From contig CAVTIR010000016.1 in the NCBI GenBank assembly GCA_963734665.1, positions 186,001 to 250,000 on the forward strand: a DNA stretch of 64,000 nt. Direction: 5' to 3'. Numbering within the stretch: position 1 is the first letter of the stretch; each line of letters starts with the position of its first letter. This stretch comes from Trebonia sp963734665 (GTDB lineage Bacteria > Actinomycetota > Actinomycetes > Streptosporangiales > Streptosporangiaceae). Below, one piece after another: positions 33,087 through 41,209 of this stretch. Under the pieces are notes generated by a model, which did not search any database, had not been told where the DNA came from, and saw only the letters and a list, made by a program, of their open reading frames with translations. The translations under genes and the position numbers were made by a program.

Positions 33087-34523
33087 CCCGACCAGGCGAT
33101 CTACGGCTTCCGTGGCGGCGACGTCGGCTACTTCCTGCGTTTCGCGGAGGACTTCGGCGGCACTCTGGACACGTCGTCGGCCGGGGCACCCTTCTGGGCT
33201 CCCGCCGGGGCCCCTGACGCCGAAGCGCCCGCCGCTCCGGTCGGCGCTCCGGGAACCGAGGTGCCCGCCGCACCCGCCGGGGCCCCGGGAGCCGAAGTGC
33301 CCGCCGCATCAACCGGTGCCGCGGGAGCCGAGGTGCCCGCCGCACCTACCGGCGCCGCGGGAGCCGAGGTGCCCGCCGCACCTACCGGCGCCGCGGGAGC
33401 CGAAGCGCCCGCCGCTCCCGTCGGCGCCCCTGCCGTGACCGTGCGGCTGTCGCGCAGCTACCGGTCTGCGCCCACGATCGTGCGGGCTGCCATGCAGCTG
33501 ATCCGGCCGGGGACGCTCGTGCCAGGACGGGAGCTGATTCCCGCCAGGACGGACATTCCTGACGGACCCGTCGTGGTGCACGCGGTAGCCGACGAGCGGG
33601 AAGAAGCCGAAGTCGTCGCGGCGGAGATCGAGAAACTGCTCGGCGGCGCGTCCTTCCACGCCCTGGACAGCCGCGCTGTTGACGGGCGGAACCGGACCGA
33701 GCACCAGCTGTCGTTCGCCGACTTCGCCGTGCTCTACCGGACCTCCGCCCAGTCCGCCGCGGTCGGCGAGGCCCTGGCCAGGCGCGGCTTCCCGTTCCAG
33801 CGCCGCGCCCACTCCCGGCTATCGGAGATGCCCGGTGTGGGGGCGATTCTGGCAGCCCTAACCCCGTTCGACGCTCTAACCCCAGCCGCCTCTCTGCCCC
33901 CGTCGCCTGGCCTCTCACCCATGGGTGGATGTGACCCTGGGGGCGAAGGCCTGGGGGCTGGGGGTATTGCCGAGCGGGTTGCTGTTGCGGTTGCTGTGGC
34001 ACTTGCGGCCACTGAGAATGCCGTCGGCGCTGAGCCTGCTGACCGGGCGGAAGCCATCATGGCGATCCGTGCCGCCGCCGACGTGCTCGGCCCGCTGGCG
34101 GCAAAATGCGGTGCCGACCTGGACCGGTTCCTCGACGAGCTGGCGCTCGGGGCGGAGGTCGACACCTGGGATCCGCGCGCCGACCGGATCTCGCTGCTGA
34201 CGCTGCACGCGGCGAAGGGCCTTGAGTTCCCCGTGGTGTTCATCGTCGGCTGCGACGACGGGCTGCTCCCGCTGCGGTCCTGGCGCGGCTCCGAGGTCGA
34301 CTACGCGGAAGAGCGCCGCCTGCTCTTCGTCGGCATGACCCGGGCCACGACCCGCCTGACGCTGTACACGGCGGCGAAGCGGACGTTGCGCGGCGAGCTG
34401 ACCGAATGCTCCCCGTCGCCGTTCCTCTCCTCCGTCGACCAGGCCCTGCTCGACCGCCGTGGCGGCGAGGCACAGGGCCGCGCCCGCCGTCGGCCGCGAG
34501 TCCAGCAGACCACGCTGTTCTAA
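33087..34523 (+). pseudogene. EndoQ-UvrD helicase fusion, 3' part
   Basis: This frame resumes at PDQAIYGFRGGDVGYFLRF (motif III-IV of UvrD helicases) and holds LSRSYRSAPTIV, EVVAAEIEKL (motif IV region), LTLHAAKGLEFPVVFIVG (motif V) and EERRLLFVGMTRATTRLTLYTAAKR (motif VI). It is thus the rest of the helicase begun at 30316; joined, the two parts give about 1240 residues. Translation of this part alone could begin at ATG 33072 inside the insertion. Six 12-residue repeats (33207-33422) and a Pro/Gly-rich stretch near 33860-33990 interrupt the usual domain, so the protein had low-complexity insertions before it was split. Confidence 0.87.
33207..33422. repeat. Six 36-bp tandem repeats in the helicase gene
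   Basis: Units of GA(P/A)GAEVPAAPT type begin at 33207 and repeat every 36 bases six times, with a partial seventh. Units four and five are nearly identical at the DNA level, showing recent expansion. The frame is kept throughout. Confidence 0.95.
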
Positions 34524-34551
34524 TATCTCCCGGACTGATATACCCCCGGAC

Positions 34552-34701
34552 ATGTACCGAGTTCGCGTCACAAACCGGCCCGGCATGACCCGATTCGTCG
34601 CACCTGAAACCGAAATCGGTAAACATCACGCGAAGACCGTCTACGCGACGACCAATTCGGGCGGCACCTGGACCCCGTGCACCCCTGTTCTGGTCGGCTG
34701 A
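34552..34701 (+). CDS. Possible small ORF (49 residues), BNR-like end
   Basis: An ATG-initiated frame reads MYRVRVTNRPGMTR and ends VYATTNSGGTWTP. The last part resembles an Asp-box (SxDxGxTW) of BNR-repeat proteins. It has no good ribosome site and may be a relic or chance. The gap between the helicase end and hypA holds nothing else. Confidence 0.25.
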   Translation: MYRVRVTNRPGMTRFVAPETEIGKHHAKTVYATTNSGGTWTPCTPVLVG

Positions 34702-34761
34702 ACAGCGAATCACCAGCACAGACCTTGCAGAGATAACAGGTATGGGCGTAGGTGTTGGAGC

Positions 34762-35118
34762 GTGCACGAACTGTCGATCTGCGGCTCGATCGCCGACATA
34801 GCGTCACGCCATGCTGCCGGGCGGGCCGTCAAGGTAATCAACGTGCGCGTGGGCCAGTTGCGGCAGATCGTGCCCGACACGCTCACGTACTGCTGGGAAC
34901 TCGTCAGCGCGGACACGTCGCTGGCCGGCTCGCGGATCTGCGTCGAGTCCGTGCCCGCGCGCATCAGGTGCCGGTCGTGCGAGCACGTCACAGACGTCGG
35001 CGCGCTTCCAGTCCTCGTCTGCGGCGGCTGCGGTGGCTTTGACGCGGAGGTCGTGTCGGGCGAGGAGTTCCTGATCACGTCGCTGGAGCTGGGGGAAGAA
35101 GAGGAGGCGAGCGCCTGA
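34762..35118 (+). CDS. hypA: Hydrogenase nickel incorporation protein HypA
   Basis: A 118-residue protein beginning MHELSICGSI, where the His after Met is the nickel ligand of HypA, and carrying a zinc-ribbon with CRSC (about 74-77) and CGGC (about 91-94). HypA delivers nickel to [NiFe]-hydrogenase with HypB. TGGAG lies just before the GTG start. Its stop shares a base with the hypB ATG (TGATG). No hydrogenase subunits or hypCDEF are in the window. Confidence 0.94.
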   Translation: MHELSICGSIADIASRHAAGRAVKVINVRVGQLRQIVPDTLTYCWELVSADTSLAGSRICVESVPARIRCRSCEHVTDVGALPVLVCGGCGGFDAEVVSGEEFLITSLELGEEEEASA

Positions 35119-35873
35119 TGGGGCGTTTCCACAGGCATGACGACGGGACCGTGCACGACCACGAGCACGCGGGTGACCACGCACATGACACCGGTGACCA
35201 CTCGGGGTATGCGACCGGCGGCGAGCGGGTGGAAGTTCTGACGAGGATCTTCGACGAGAACGACAAGACCGCGGCGGCCAACCGGGCGGAGTTCGCGGCC
35301 GCCGGGGTCCGGGTGGTCAACCTGATGTCGTCGCCCGGCGCGGGCAAGACGACGCTGCTGCGCGAGACCCTGAGCAGGCTCGCCGGCCAGGTCCGGGTCG
35401 GGATCATCGAGGGAGACATCGAGACGAGCCTGGATGCCGACAGGCTGGCGGGCTTCGGTGCTGAGATCGCGCTGATCAACACGGGAAACGGGTTCGGCGG
35501 CGAGTGCCACCTCGACGCACCGATGGTGCGCTCGGCGCTGCCACGGCTGCCGCTGGGCGACCTGGACCTGGTGGTCATCGAGAACGTCGGCAACCTGGTC
35601 TGCCCGGCGGAGTTCGACGTCGGCGAGGACGCCAGGGCGATGGTCTACTCGATAACCGAGGGAGAGGAAAAGCCGCTCAAGTACCCGGTGATGTTCCGCT
35701 CCTGTGGCCTCGTCGTGGTCAACAAGGTAGACCTGCTGCCCCACCTTGGCTTCGACATGGACGGGTTCCTCGACAACCTGCGGAAGGTCAACTCCGCCGC
35801 CGAAGTCATGCTGATGAGCGCCCGCACCGGGGAGGGCATCGACGCCTGGTGCGACTGGCTCCGCGCCCTGTAA
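35118..35873 (+). CDS. hypB: Hydrogenase maturation GTPase HypB
   Basis: A 251-residue G3E-family GTPase. A His/Asp-rich N-terminus (HDDGTVHDHEHAGDHAHD) is a metal-binding store. Then follow Walker A SSPGAGKTTLL, EGDIETSLDADR, GECHLDA with the metal-site Cys-His of HypB, VIENVGNLVCP, and NKVDLLPHLGFD as the guanine specificity motif. It uses GTP to drive nickel insertion. The gene is coupled to hypA through a one-base overlap. Confidence 0.96.
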   Translation: MGRFHRHDDGTVHDHEHAGDHAHDTGDHSGYATGGERVEVLTRIFDENDKTAAANRAEFAAAGVRVVNLMSSPGAGKTTLLRETLSRLAGQVRVGIIEGDIETSLDADRLAGFGAEIALINTGNGFGGECHLDAPMVRSALPRLPLGDLDLVVIENVGNLVCPAEFDVGEDARAMVYSITEGEEKPLKYPVMFRSCGLVVVNKVDLLPHLGFDMDGFLDNLRKVNSAAEVMLMSARTGEGIDAWCDWLRAL

Positions 35874-35878
35874 GCCCG

Positions 35879-36277
35879 CTAGTCCGCGTCCGGCCGGCCT
35901 TCCCAGCCTCGGTGCCTGGCGGGCGTCAGGGCCTGCGACGCGGCGCGCGCCTCGGTAAGCGCGGCGGTCATCATGTCCGCGGCCTGGCCGGCCGCCGCGA
36001 GTGCCTCGATCACCTCGGTCACCGAGTCGCCGGAGTCACGACCGGCCTCGTGCGTGAGCTGCCCGTCCTCGTGCTGCACGACAAGGAACCGCGCCAGCTG
36101 CTCGTACAGCTGCGGCAGGCCCTGGCCGATGAGCTCAAGGCTGCCGACGATGGCACGGACGTCGCCAGGATTGGACAGCTCGCCGCCGCCGTGCGTGAGC
36201 TCGTTCAGCGCCGCGATGGCGTGCGCCGCCCGGCTGGCGATCTCGCACGGCGTCAGGGTGCTCGCCAACTCGGTCAC
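35879..36277 (-). CDS. Hypothetical helical protein
   Basis: A 132-residue, mostly helical, acidic protein (CEIASRAAHAIAALNELTHGG, SLELIGQGLPQLYEQLARFLV, SVTEVIEALAAAGQAADMMTAAL). I do not recognise a named domain; similar short proteins are common in actinobacteria. It uses a GTG start and converges on hypB with only five bases between the two stops. Strong third-position GC bias and the tight gene end argue that it is real. Confidence 0.7.
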   Translation of the reverse strand: MTELASTLTPCEIASRAAHAIAALNELTHGGGELSNPGDVRAIVGSLELIGQGLPQLYEQLARFLVVQHEDGQLTHEAGRDSGDSVTEVIEALAAAGQAADMMTAALTEARAASQALTPARHRGWEGRPDAD

Positions 36278-36537
36278 TTGGCGACCACGTCATCGCGAGC
36301 GCACGGCAGCGTCACCTGCTCAGGCATCCGTCTCCTCGGGGGGCTCGGGGTTGGGGCCACGGGCCCACTCATGATGTGCCCGCAACACCGTTCATCTATA
36401 CGATACGTCTCCAGTTACGCCTGGACAGCCGAAGCGGTCAGGGAACTGGGGTTGCCACTGAGACGCCGAGGAGGCCGAGATGAGCCGAAGCTCAGGTAGA
36501 TAAGCATGTTTGGGCTACGGGGAAACGGCTAGTCTCA

Positions 36538-37815
36538 GTGCTTATGTCGGTAAGCGCCGAGGGTGGCCAGTTTCCTGCCGCAATGCTCCGGGCGACACAG
36601 CCCGCTGGTGCAGTTTTCGCGCTCGGCTGGGTGATGGCCGAGCTGTTCGACCCGAGGCGGCAGGCGAGCGTTACGGTGCACACGCCACCCTTCAACCCGG
36701 ACACGCAGCTCCCCCTCGTTGCTGACCTGGCGGCGGATCCGAAGCTCGTCTTCCTGGCCGCAGAGCTGTCCGAACTGCTCCAGTGGTTTCCCGCCCTGTC
36801 CAGGCCGCTGCGGCTTGTCACCGCTCAGACGCACAGGAAGAGGGCGGCGGTCGCGGCCGAGAACCTCGCCACGGCGGAGGCTGCCGCTCAGGCGGACGAC
36901 ACTTTGCAGGCGGACGACGTCCTGCACGCGGAGGCAGCCACTGCCGCCGTCGCCGCGACGGCGTTTTCCGAGACGGAGTTCCTCGACGGGGTGACGGGCC
37001 TGCACCAGGCCATCCTCGACGAGTTCGCCGACGACCCGGAGCGGCTCGGCGCCTACCAGCTCGGCCTGTCACTCAGCGACCTGGTATGGCTTCCGTCCAT
37101 CGCCGCGACGGGCAAGGACACTCCCGCCAGCCGGCCGAGCGCGCTGTTCGGCCTGTTCGCCCGCCCGCACCTGGCCACCGTGCAAACGCTGCTCAGCGGC
37201 GCGGGCACGCAGCTGCCGTCCGGGGCCGCGACGATCGTGTCCAGGTCGCTTGACAACTGGGCGGACTGGATCGACGTCAACAGCGGGCGGATCAAGTCAC
37301 CGGTCGCGGACGCCTGGTCGGAACACGCGGATGTGGTGCTCAACGCGCTGCGCGTCCAGGGATGGGTCTGGCGGTCGGTGCTCATCGCCGACCCGGAGGT
37401 GGCCGTGCAGCCGAGCATGGGGGCATGGGTGGAGGCGGGGACCGCCATCGTCCGCGCGACCCAGATGATAAGCGCGGTTATCCTGCGCCGGTTCTGGCCG
37501 ATTGTGGTGCTTGCCCTGATCACGCTCGGCGGCCTGCTCTACCTGGTGATCTCCAACCTCAGCGGCCTCGGCGAGGTATGGGCCTCCCTGGCGACCGTGG
37601 CCCTGGTGCTCGGCTCAAGCACCTACGGCCTGGGGAGCGGAGTCTCCTCGGCGTTCAGCGGGCTCGGGTACGACATCTGGAACGCCGCCAAGCTCGACGC
37701 CGCGGCGTGGGGCGTCACCTGGCTGCCCGCCCTGACCACGACCACGGTCGAGCGGGCCAAGATGGACCGCCGCGGCGTGGCCGTGCCGCAGATCAGGAAG
37801 AGCCTGGACATCTGA
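36538..37815 (+). CDS. Hypothetical membrane-anchored protein
   Basis: A 425-residue protein of unknown function. The first 300 residues are soluble and helical, with an Ala/Asp-rich stretch (EAAAQADDTLQADDVLHAEA). One or two strong membrane segments follow: FWPIVVLALITLGGLLYLVI (about 325-345) and ASLATVALVLGSSTYGLGSG, then a cytoplasmic tail. The start is GTG 36538 or ATG 36544. A methyltransferase gene begins 29 bases later and may be co-transcribed. The gap 36278-36537 shows no gene. Confidence 0.75.
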   Translation: MLMSVSAEGGQFPAAMLRATQPAGAVFALGWVMAELFDPRRQASVTVHTPPFNPDTQLPLVADLAADPKLVFLAAELSELLQWFPALSRPLRLVTAQTHRKRAAVAAENLATAEAAAQADDTLQADDVLHAEAATAAVAATAFSETEFLDGVTGLHQAILDEFADDPERLGAYQLGLSLSDLVWLPSIAATGKDTPASRPSALFGLFARPHLATVQTLLSGAGTQLPSGAATIVSRSLDNWADWIDVNSGRIKSPVADAWSEHADVVLNALRVQGWVWRSVLIADPEVAVQPSMGAWVEAGTAIVRATQMISAVILRRFWPIVVLALITLGGLLYLVISNLSGLGEVWASLATVALVLGSSTYGLGSGVSSAFSGLGYDIWNAAKLDAAAWGVTWLPALTTTTVERAKMDRRGVAVPQIRKSLDI

Positions 37816-37844
37816 CTGTGCCGGACGGCGCTAGCATCTCTTGC

Positions 37845-38600
37845 ATGTCGGATACCGAGGACCCTGCCGTCAGCGAGGACACCAATGCCGCCGTCTGGAA
37901 GTCGGATATCGGCGTCAGCTTCTGGAAGTCCCGAGGCGGCGACAGGGCCCAGCGCGACGCCGAGCGCCGCGTCCTCATGGCCGAACTGCTGCCGTTCGCC
38001 GTCGCCGAGCCGTTCACGTTCGTGGACCTCGGCGCCGGGACCGGGGCCGCCGCCAGGACCGTCCTCGACCACTACCCAGCCGCGTATGCCATCCTCGCGG
38101 ACTATTCGCCGCAGATGATGGCCCAGGGCGCGGTCGAGCTCGAGCCGTACGCAGGCCGCTACGCCTACGTGGAATTCGACCTGTCAGCGGCGGGTGACTG
38201 GCCGGACGGCATCCCTGGCGAGGTGGGCGCCGTGATCAGCTCGCTCGCGGTACATCACCTCAACGACGCGCGCAAGCAGTCGCTGTTCGCCGAGATCCGC
38301 GCTCACCTGGCGCCGGGCGGCTGGTACCTGAATTACGACCCGGTCCGGCCCCCGGACCCGGTTGTCGAGGAGGCCTGGCTGCGAGCGGGCGACCGGCGCG
38401 ACCCGTCGGCCGAGGGCAAGCGGCATCACCGGACTCCGGAGGAGCAGTTCCGCTACGAGAACCACGTCAGGTACATGATCCCGCTCGACCCGCAGGTCGG
38501 CTTCCTGCGCGCGGCGGGCTTCGAGGGCGTGGACGTCTTCTGGAAGGAACTGGACTTCGTTATCTACGGCGGCCGCCGCCCGGCCAGCATCACGACTTAG
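37845..38600 (+). CDS. Class I SAM-dependent methyltransferase
   Basis: A 251-residue protein with Rossmann motif I FVDLGAGTGAAART (about 59-72), acidic loop II ILADYSPQMM, motif post-II FDLSAAGDWP, and motif IV SSLAVHHLNDARKQSLFAEI, as in UbiE/Methyltransf_25 enzymes. The C-terminal part carries a VGFLRAAGFEGVDVFWKELDF segment seen in small-molecule methyltransferases. The acceptor is unknown. ATG 37845 is the only sensible start, since upstream codons overlap the preceding gene in another frame. Confidence 0.91.
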   Translation: MSDTEDPAVSEDTNAAVWKSDIGVSFWKSRGGDRAQRDAERRVLMAELLPFAVAEPFTFVDLGAGTGAAARTVLDHYPAAYAILADYSPQMMAQGAVELEPYAGRYAYVEFDLSAAGDWPDGIPGEVGAVISSLAVHHLNDARKQSLFAEIRAHLAPGGWYLNYDPVRPPDPVVEEAWLRAGDRRDPSAEGKRHHRTPEEQFRYENHVRYMIPLDPQVGFLRAAGFEGVDVFWKELDFVIYGGRRPASITT

Positions 38601-38674
38601 GTGTGGCCAGCCCCCTGCCGCGGTAGCTGCAAATGGCGGTGTAATGCCATGACGGGGGAAAGGACGAGACACCA

Positions 38675-40153
38675 GTGAAGCAAGCCGATGGGTTTGACGC
38701 TGTTGTTGCCGGGTCGGGGCCGAACGGGCTTGTTGGCGCCGTCATGCTCGCGGAGGCCGGGCTCAGGGTGCTGCTGCTTGAGGCGGCGGACGAGTTCGGC
38801 GGCGGGCTGCGCAGCGGACCGCTGACCGGACTCGACGGGTTCACTCACGACATGTGCGCGACGGTGCTGCCGCTCGCGAGGGCGTCGGCGGCCTTCAGGG
38901 AACTCGACCTGGATGTCGAGTGGGCATACCCGGCAGTACAGGCGGCGCACCCGCTCGACGGGCAGGACGCCGTCCTCATCCACCGGGACGTCCGCGCGAC
39001 CGCGAAAGGCCTCGGCTCCCGCAGGGACGCCCTCGCCTGGCGGGAGACCGTCGGCGCGGCGGCCGGGAGCGTGACCGGGAGTGACGGGGCGAGCGCTGAC
39101 TTCGGCCTGGTGGACAGCCTGTTCTCGCCCCTGTCAGTGCCACGCGCGCCGCTGCGGCTGGCCAGGTACGGCGCGTTCGGCCTGCTGCCCGCCACGGTCC
39201 TGGGCCGCATGATCTTCAGCGGCAGCAGGGCCCGCGCGGCGCTCGCGGGCATGGCCGCGCATTCGATGGTCGACCTCCGCAGGCCGATCACCGGCGGCTA
39301 CGGGCTGCTGCTCGCCGCTCTCGCCCACCAGGTCGGCTGGCCGGTCGTCAGGGGCGGGTCCGCGCGGCTGACGAACGCCCTCGTCGGGCGTCTTATTCAG
39401 CATGGTGGCGTCGCCGAGGCCGGGCGACCGGTCAAGGATCTCGCTGACCTGCCGCGAGCTCCGGTCATCCTGCTCGACCTGACGCCCCGTCAGCTGCTCG
39501 CCGTCTGCGGCGATCGGCTGCCGCCGGTGTACGCGCGACGGCTGCGCGATTACCGCTATGGTCCCGGTGTCTTCAAGCTCGACTGGGCGCTGTCCGGGCC
39601 GGTGCCATGGCGCGACCCCGCGGTCGGCGGTGCGGCCACCGTGCACCTGGGCGGGACGCTCAACGAGATCGCCCACGGGGAGGCCGAGGTCGCCGCTGGC
39701 CGGCATCCCGACCGGCCGTTCGTGCTCGCCGTCCAGCCCTGCGTGGCCGACCCGTCCCGCGCGCCCGAGGGCAGGCACGTGCTGTGGGCGTACTGCCACG
39801 TGCCGAACGGGTCGGCCAAGGACATGACGGCCGCGATCGAGAACCAGATCGAGCGGTTCGCGCCCGGCTTCCGCGACCTGGTCCTCGCGCGGGCCGCCCA
39901 CGACACGGCGGCGATGGAACGCCACAACGCGAACCTCGTCGGTGGTGACATCGCCGGCGGCTACAGCGGCCTGTCGCAGTTCGTCCGTCGGCCATCGCTA
40001 TCGCTGCACCCGTGGCGTACCCCGCTCCCTGGCGTCTACTTGTGCTCGGCGAGCACACCGCCGGGCGCCGGAGTCCACGGCATGGGCGGCTACCACGCCG
40101 CCAGGCTGGCGCTGGCAGATCTAGCGAAGCGCGAACCTGTTCGGAGACCTTGA
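38675..40153 (+). CDS. FAD-dependent oxidoreductase, CrtI/phytoene-desaturase-like
   Basis: A 492-residue flavoprotein. The dinucleotide-binding motif VVAGSGPNGLVGAVMLAEAG (11-30) and the following EAADEFGGGLRS are those of the NAD(P)/FAD-dependent oxidoreductases in the CrtI/amine-oxidase group. The C-terminal FAD motif reads YLCSASTPPGAGVHGMGGYHAARLAL. Members desaturate or isomerise isoprenoids, but many actinobacterial ones are uncharacterised. GTG 38675 is the start. It converges on the nitroreductase gene across a strong hairpin. Confidence 0.91.
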   Translation: MKQADGFDAVVAGSGPNGLVGAVMLAEAGLRVLLLEAADEFGGGLRSGPLTGLDGFTHDMCATVLPLARASAAFRELDLDVEWAYPAVQAAHPLDGQDAVLIHRDVRATAKGLGSRRDALAWRETVGAAAGSVTGSDGASADFGLVDSLFSPLSVPRAPLRLARYGAFGLLPATVLGRMIFSGSRARAALAGMAAHSMVDLRRPITGGYGLLLAALAHQVGWPVVRGGSARLTNALVGRLIQHGGVAEAGRPVKDLADLPRAPVILLDLTPRQLLAVCGDRLPPVYARRLRDYRYGPGVFKLDWALSGPVPWRDPAVGGAATVHLGGTLNEIAHGEAEVAAGRHPDRPFVLAVQPCVADPSRAPEGRHVLWAYCHVPNGSAKDMTAAIENQIERFAPGFRDLVLARAAHDTAAMERHNANLVGGDIAGGYSGLSQFVRRPSLSLHPWRTPLPGVYLCSASTPPGAGVHGMGGYHAARLALADLAKREPVRRP

Positions 40154-40223
40154 CTTTAGGTTTTGAGTTTGACGTTGATCTTGACTTCGACCGTCAAAAC
40201 ATACGTTCGATGAGCGAGGGACG

Positions 40224-40275
40224 CCGGGGGGATTAGCCCGGAACCTTCCGAAGGAGGTTCCGGGTAATCCCCCGG
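40224..40275. terminator. Strong bidirectional hairpin between convergent genes
   Basis: CCGGGGGGATTA-G-CCCGGAACCT (40224-40246) pairs with AGGTTCCGGG-TAA-TCCCCC (40255-40273) around a short TCCGAAGG loop, giving a stem of about 20 bp. It lies between the oxidoreductase and nitroreductase stops. Flanks carry related words: CTTGA(C/T)CTTGA-type stretches and two copies of GGTTTCTCCGA at 40317 and 40334. Confidence 0.7.
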
Positions 40276-40347
40276 TGGCCCGCGCCGCACTCGAATAGGT
40301 CTTGATCTTGACCTTAGGTTTCTCCGAACGACTGGTTTCTCCGAGTC

Positions 40348-40863
40348 CTACCAGTGACCGCGGCGGACCACCTCGTCGAAGGGGAGGCGGTTTGGCTTGA
40401 CGATCGGCTTGAGCGGGCGGTCAGCCGGGTACCCGACGCCGATCAGGTAGGCGACGTCGTGGTCGGCGGGGACGCCGAGGATCTCGCGAGCCGCGTTCTG
40501 GTCGCCGACCGAGGAGTGGCCCGTGCCGATGCCGAGGTCGGCGGCGGCCACCATCATCGCGTACGTGGCCTGGCCGAGGTCGTACTGACTGATGAGCCGG
40601 GGGCGTTCCTCGTCGTACTGGGGGATCACGAGCGCGATCGCCGCGGCAGCGCCGGCGATGTGCTTCGCGCCCTGCCAGACCGTCGACAGCGCCTGAAGCT
40701 GGTCCCGGTCGGTGACGATGATGAAGTTCCAGTGCTGCCGGTTGCTCGCCGACGGGGCACGCCAGCCGGCCTCGGCGATCCGGTCGAGATCGGCCGTGGG
40801 GACCGGGTCAGGCCGGTAGGTGCGCACGTTCCGCCGGGCGCGGATGGCGTCCCAGGTCTCCAT
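40348..40863 (-). CDS. Nitroreductase family protein
   Basis: A 171-residue protein with the nitroreductase fold: FMN-binding RRNVRTYRPDPV at residues 10-21, GWRAPSASNRQHWNFIIV, and ADLGIGTGHSSVGDQNAAREILGVP, then GYPADRPLKPIVKPNRLP. Family members reduce nitroaromatics, quinones or related compounds with NAD(P)H. GAAGGAG eight bases before the ATG gives a clear start. It is the only gene on its strand here. Confidence 0.94.
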   Translation of the reverse strand: METWDAIRARRNVRTYRPDPVPTADLDRIAEAGWRAPSASNRQHWNFIIVTDRDQLQALSTVWQGAKHIAGAAAAIALVIPQYDEERPRLISQYDLGQATYAMMVAAADLGIGTGHSSVGDQNAAREILGVPADHDVAYLIGVGYPADRPLKPIVKPNRLPFDEVVRRGHW

Positions 40864-41209
40864 GTGAGGGCTCCTTCGCTTCGTCAGTGTCTATCGACTC
40901 GCTAGGCATACCCCATCACAGATCTGTCAGGCCAGCCCGGCGCGTTTGTGGTCCGGCAACGATCATGAGTAGCAGTGGCACGGTCGCGGCGTCAATATCA
41001 CGCCTGATCACCCGTTCTACCTGCGGGGTCTGCCATAGACGGAGGGTAATGGGCGGTTGTTGCGAGGAACGAAGGGGCCGACGTAAATTCGGGGTGATGC
41101 CACAGCGACAAGGTACGCGACTAGGTACATCATGGTCATCGGGCGTCGGCTGGACGCTGTACCCGGCTTGCTTAGTCACGCATAGTAACAAGGAAGGTAG
41201 GCACACCAC
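40864..41209. other. Intergenic region, no gene seen
   Basis: This gap between the divergent nitroreductase and LigM-like genes must hold both promoters. GGTACGCGACTAGGTACATC (41113-41132) has two GGTAC words ten bases apart, which could bind a regulator. I see no convincing -35/-10 pair and no coding frame with normal codon bias. Confidence 0.5.
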
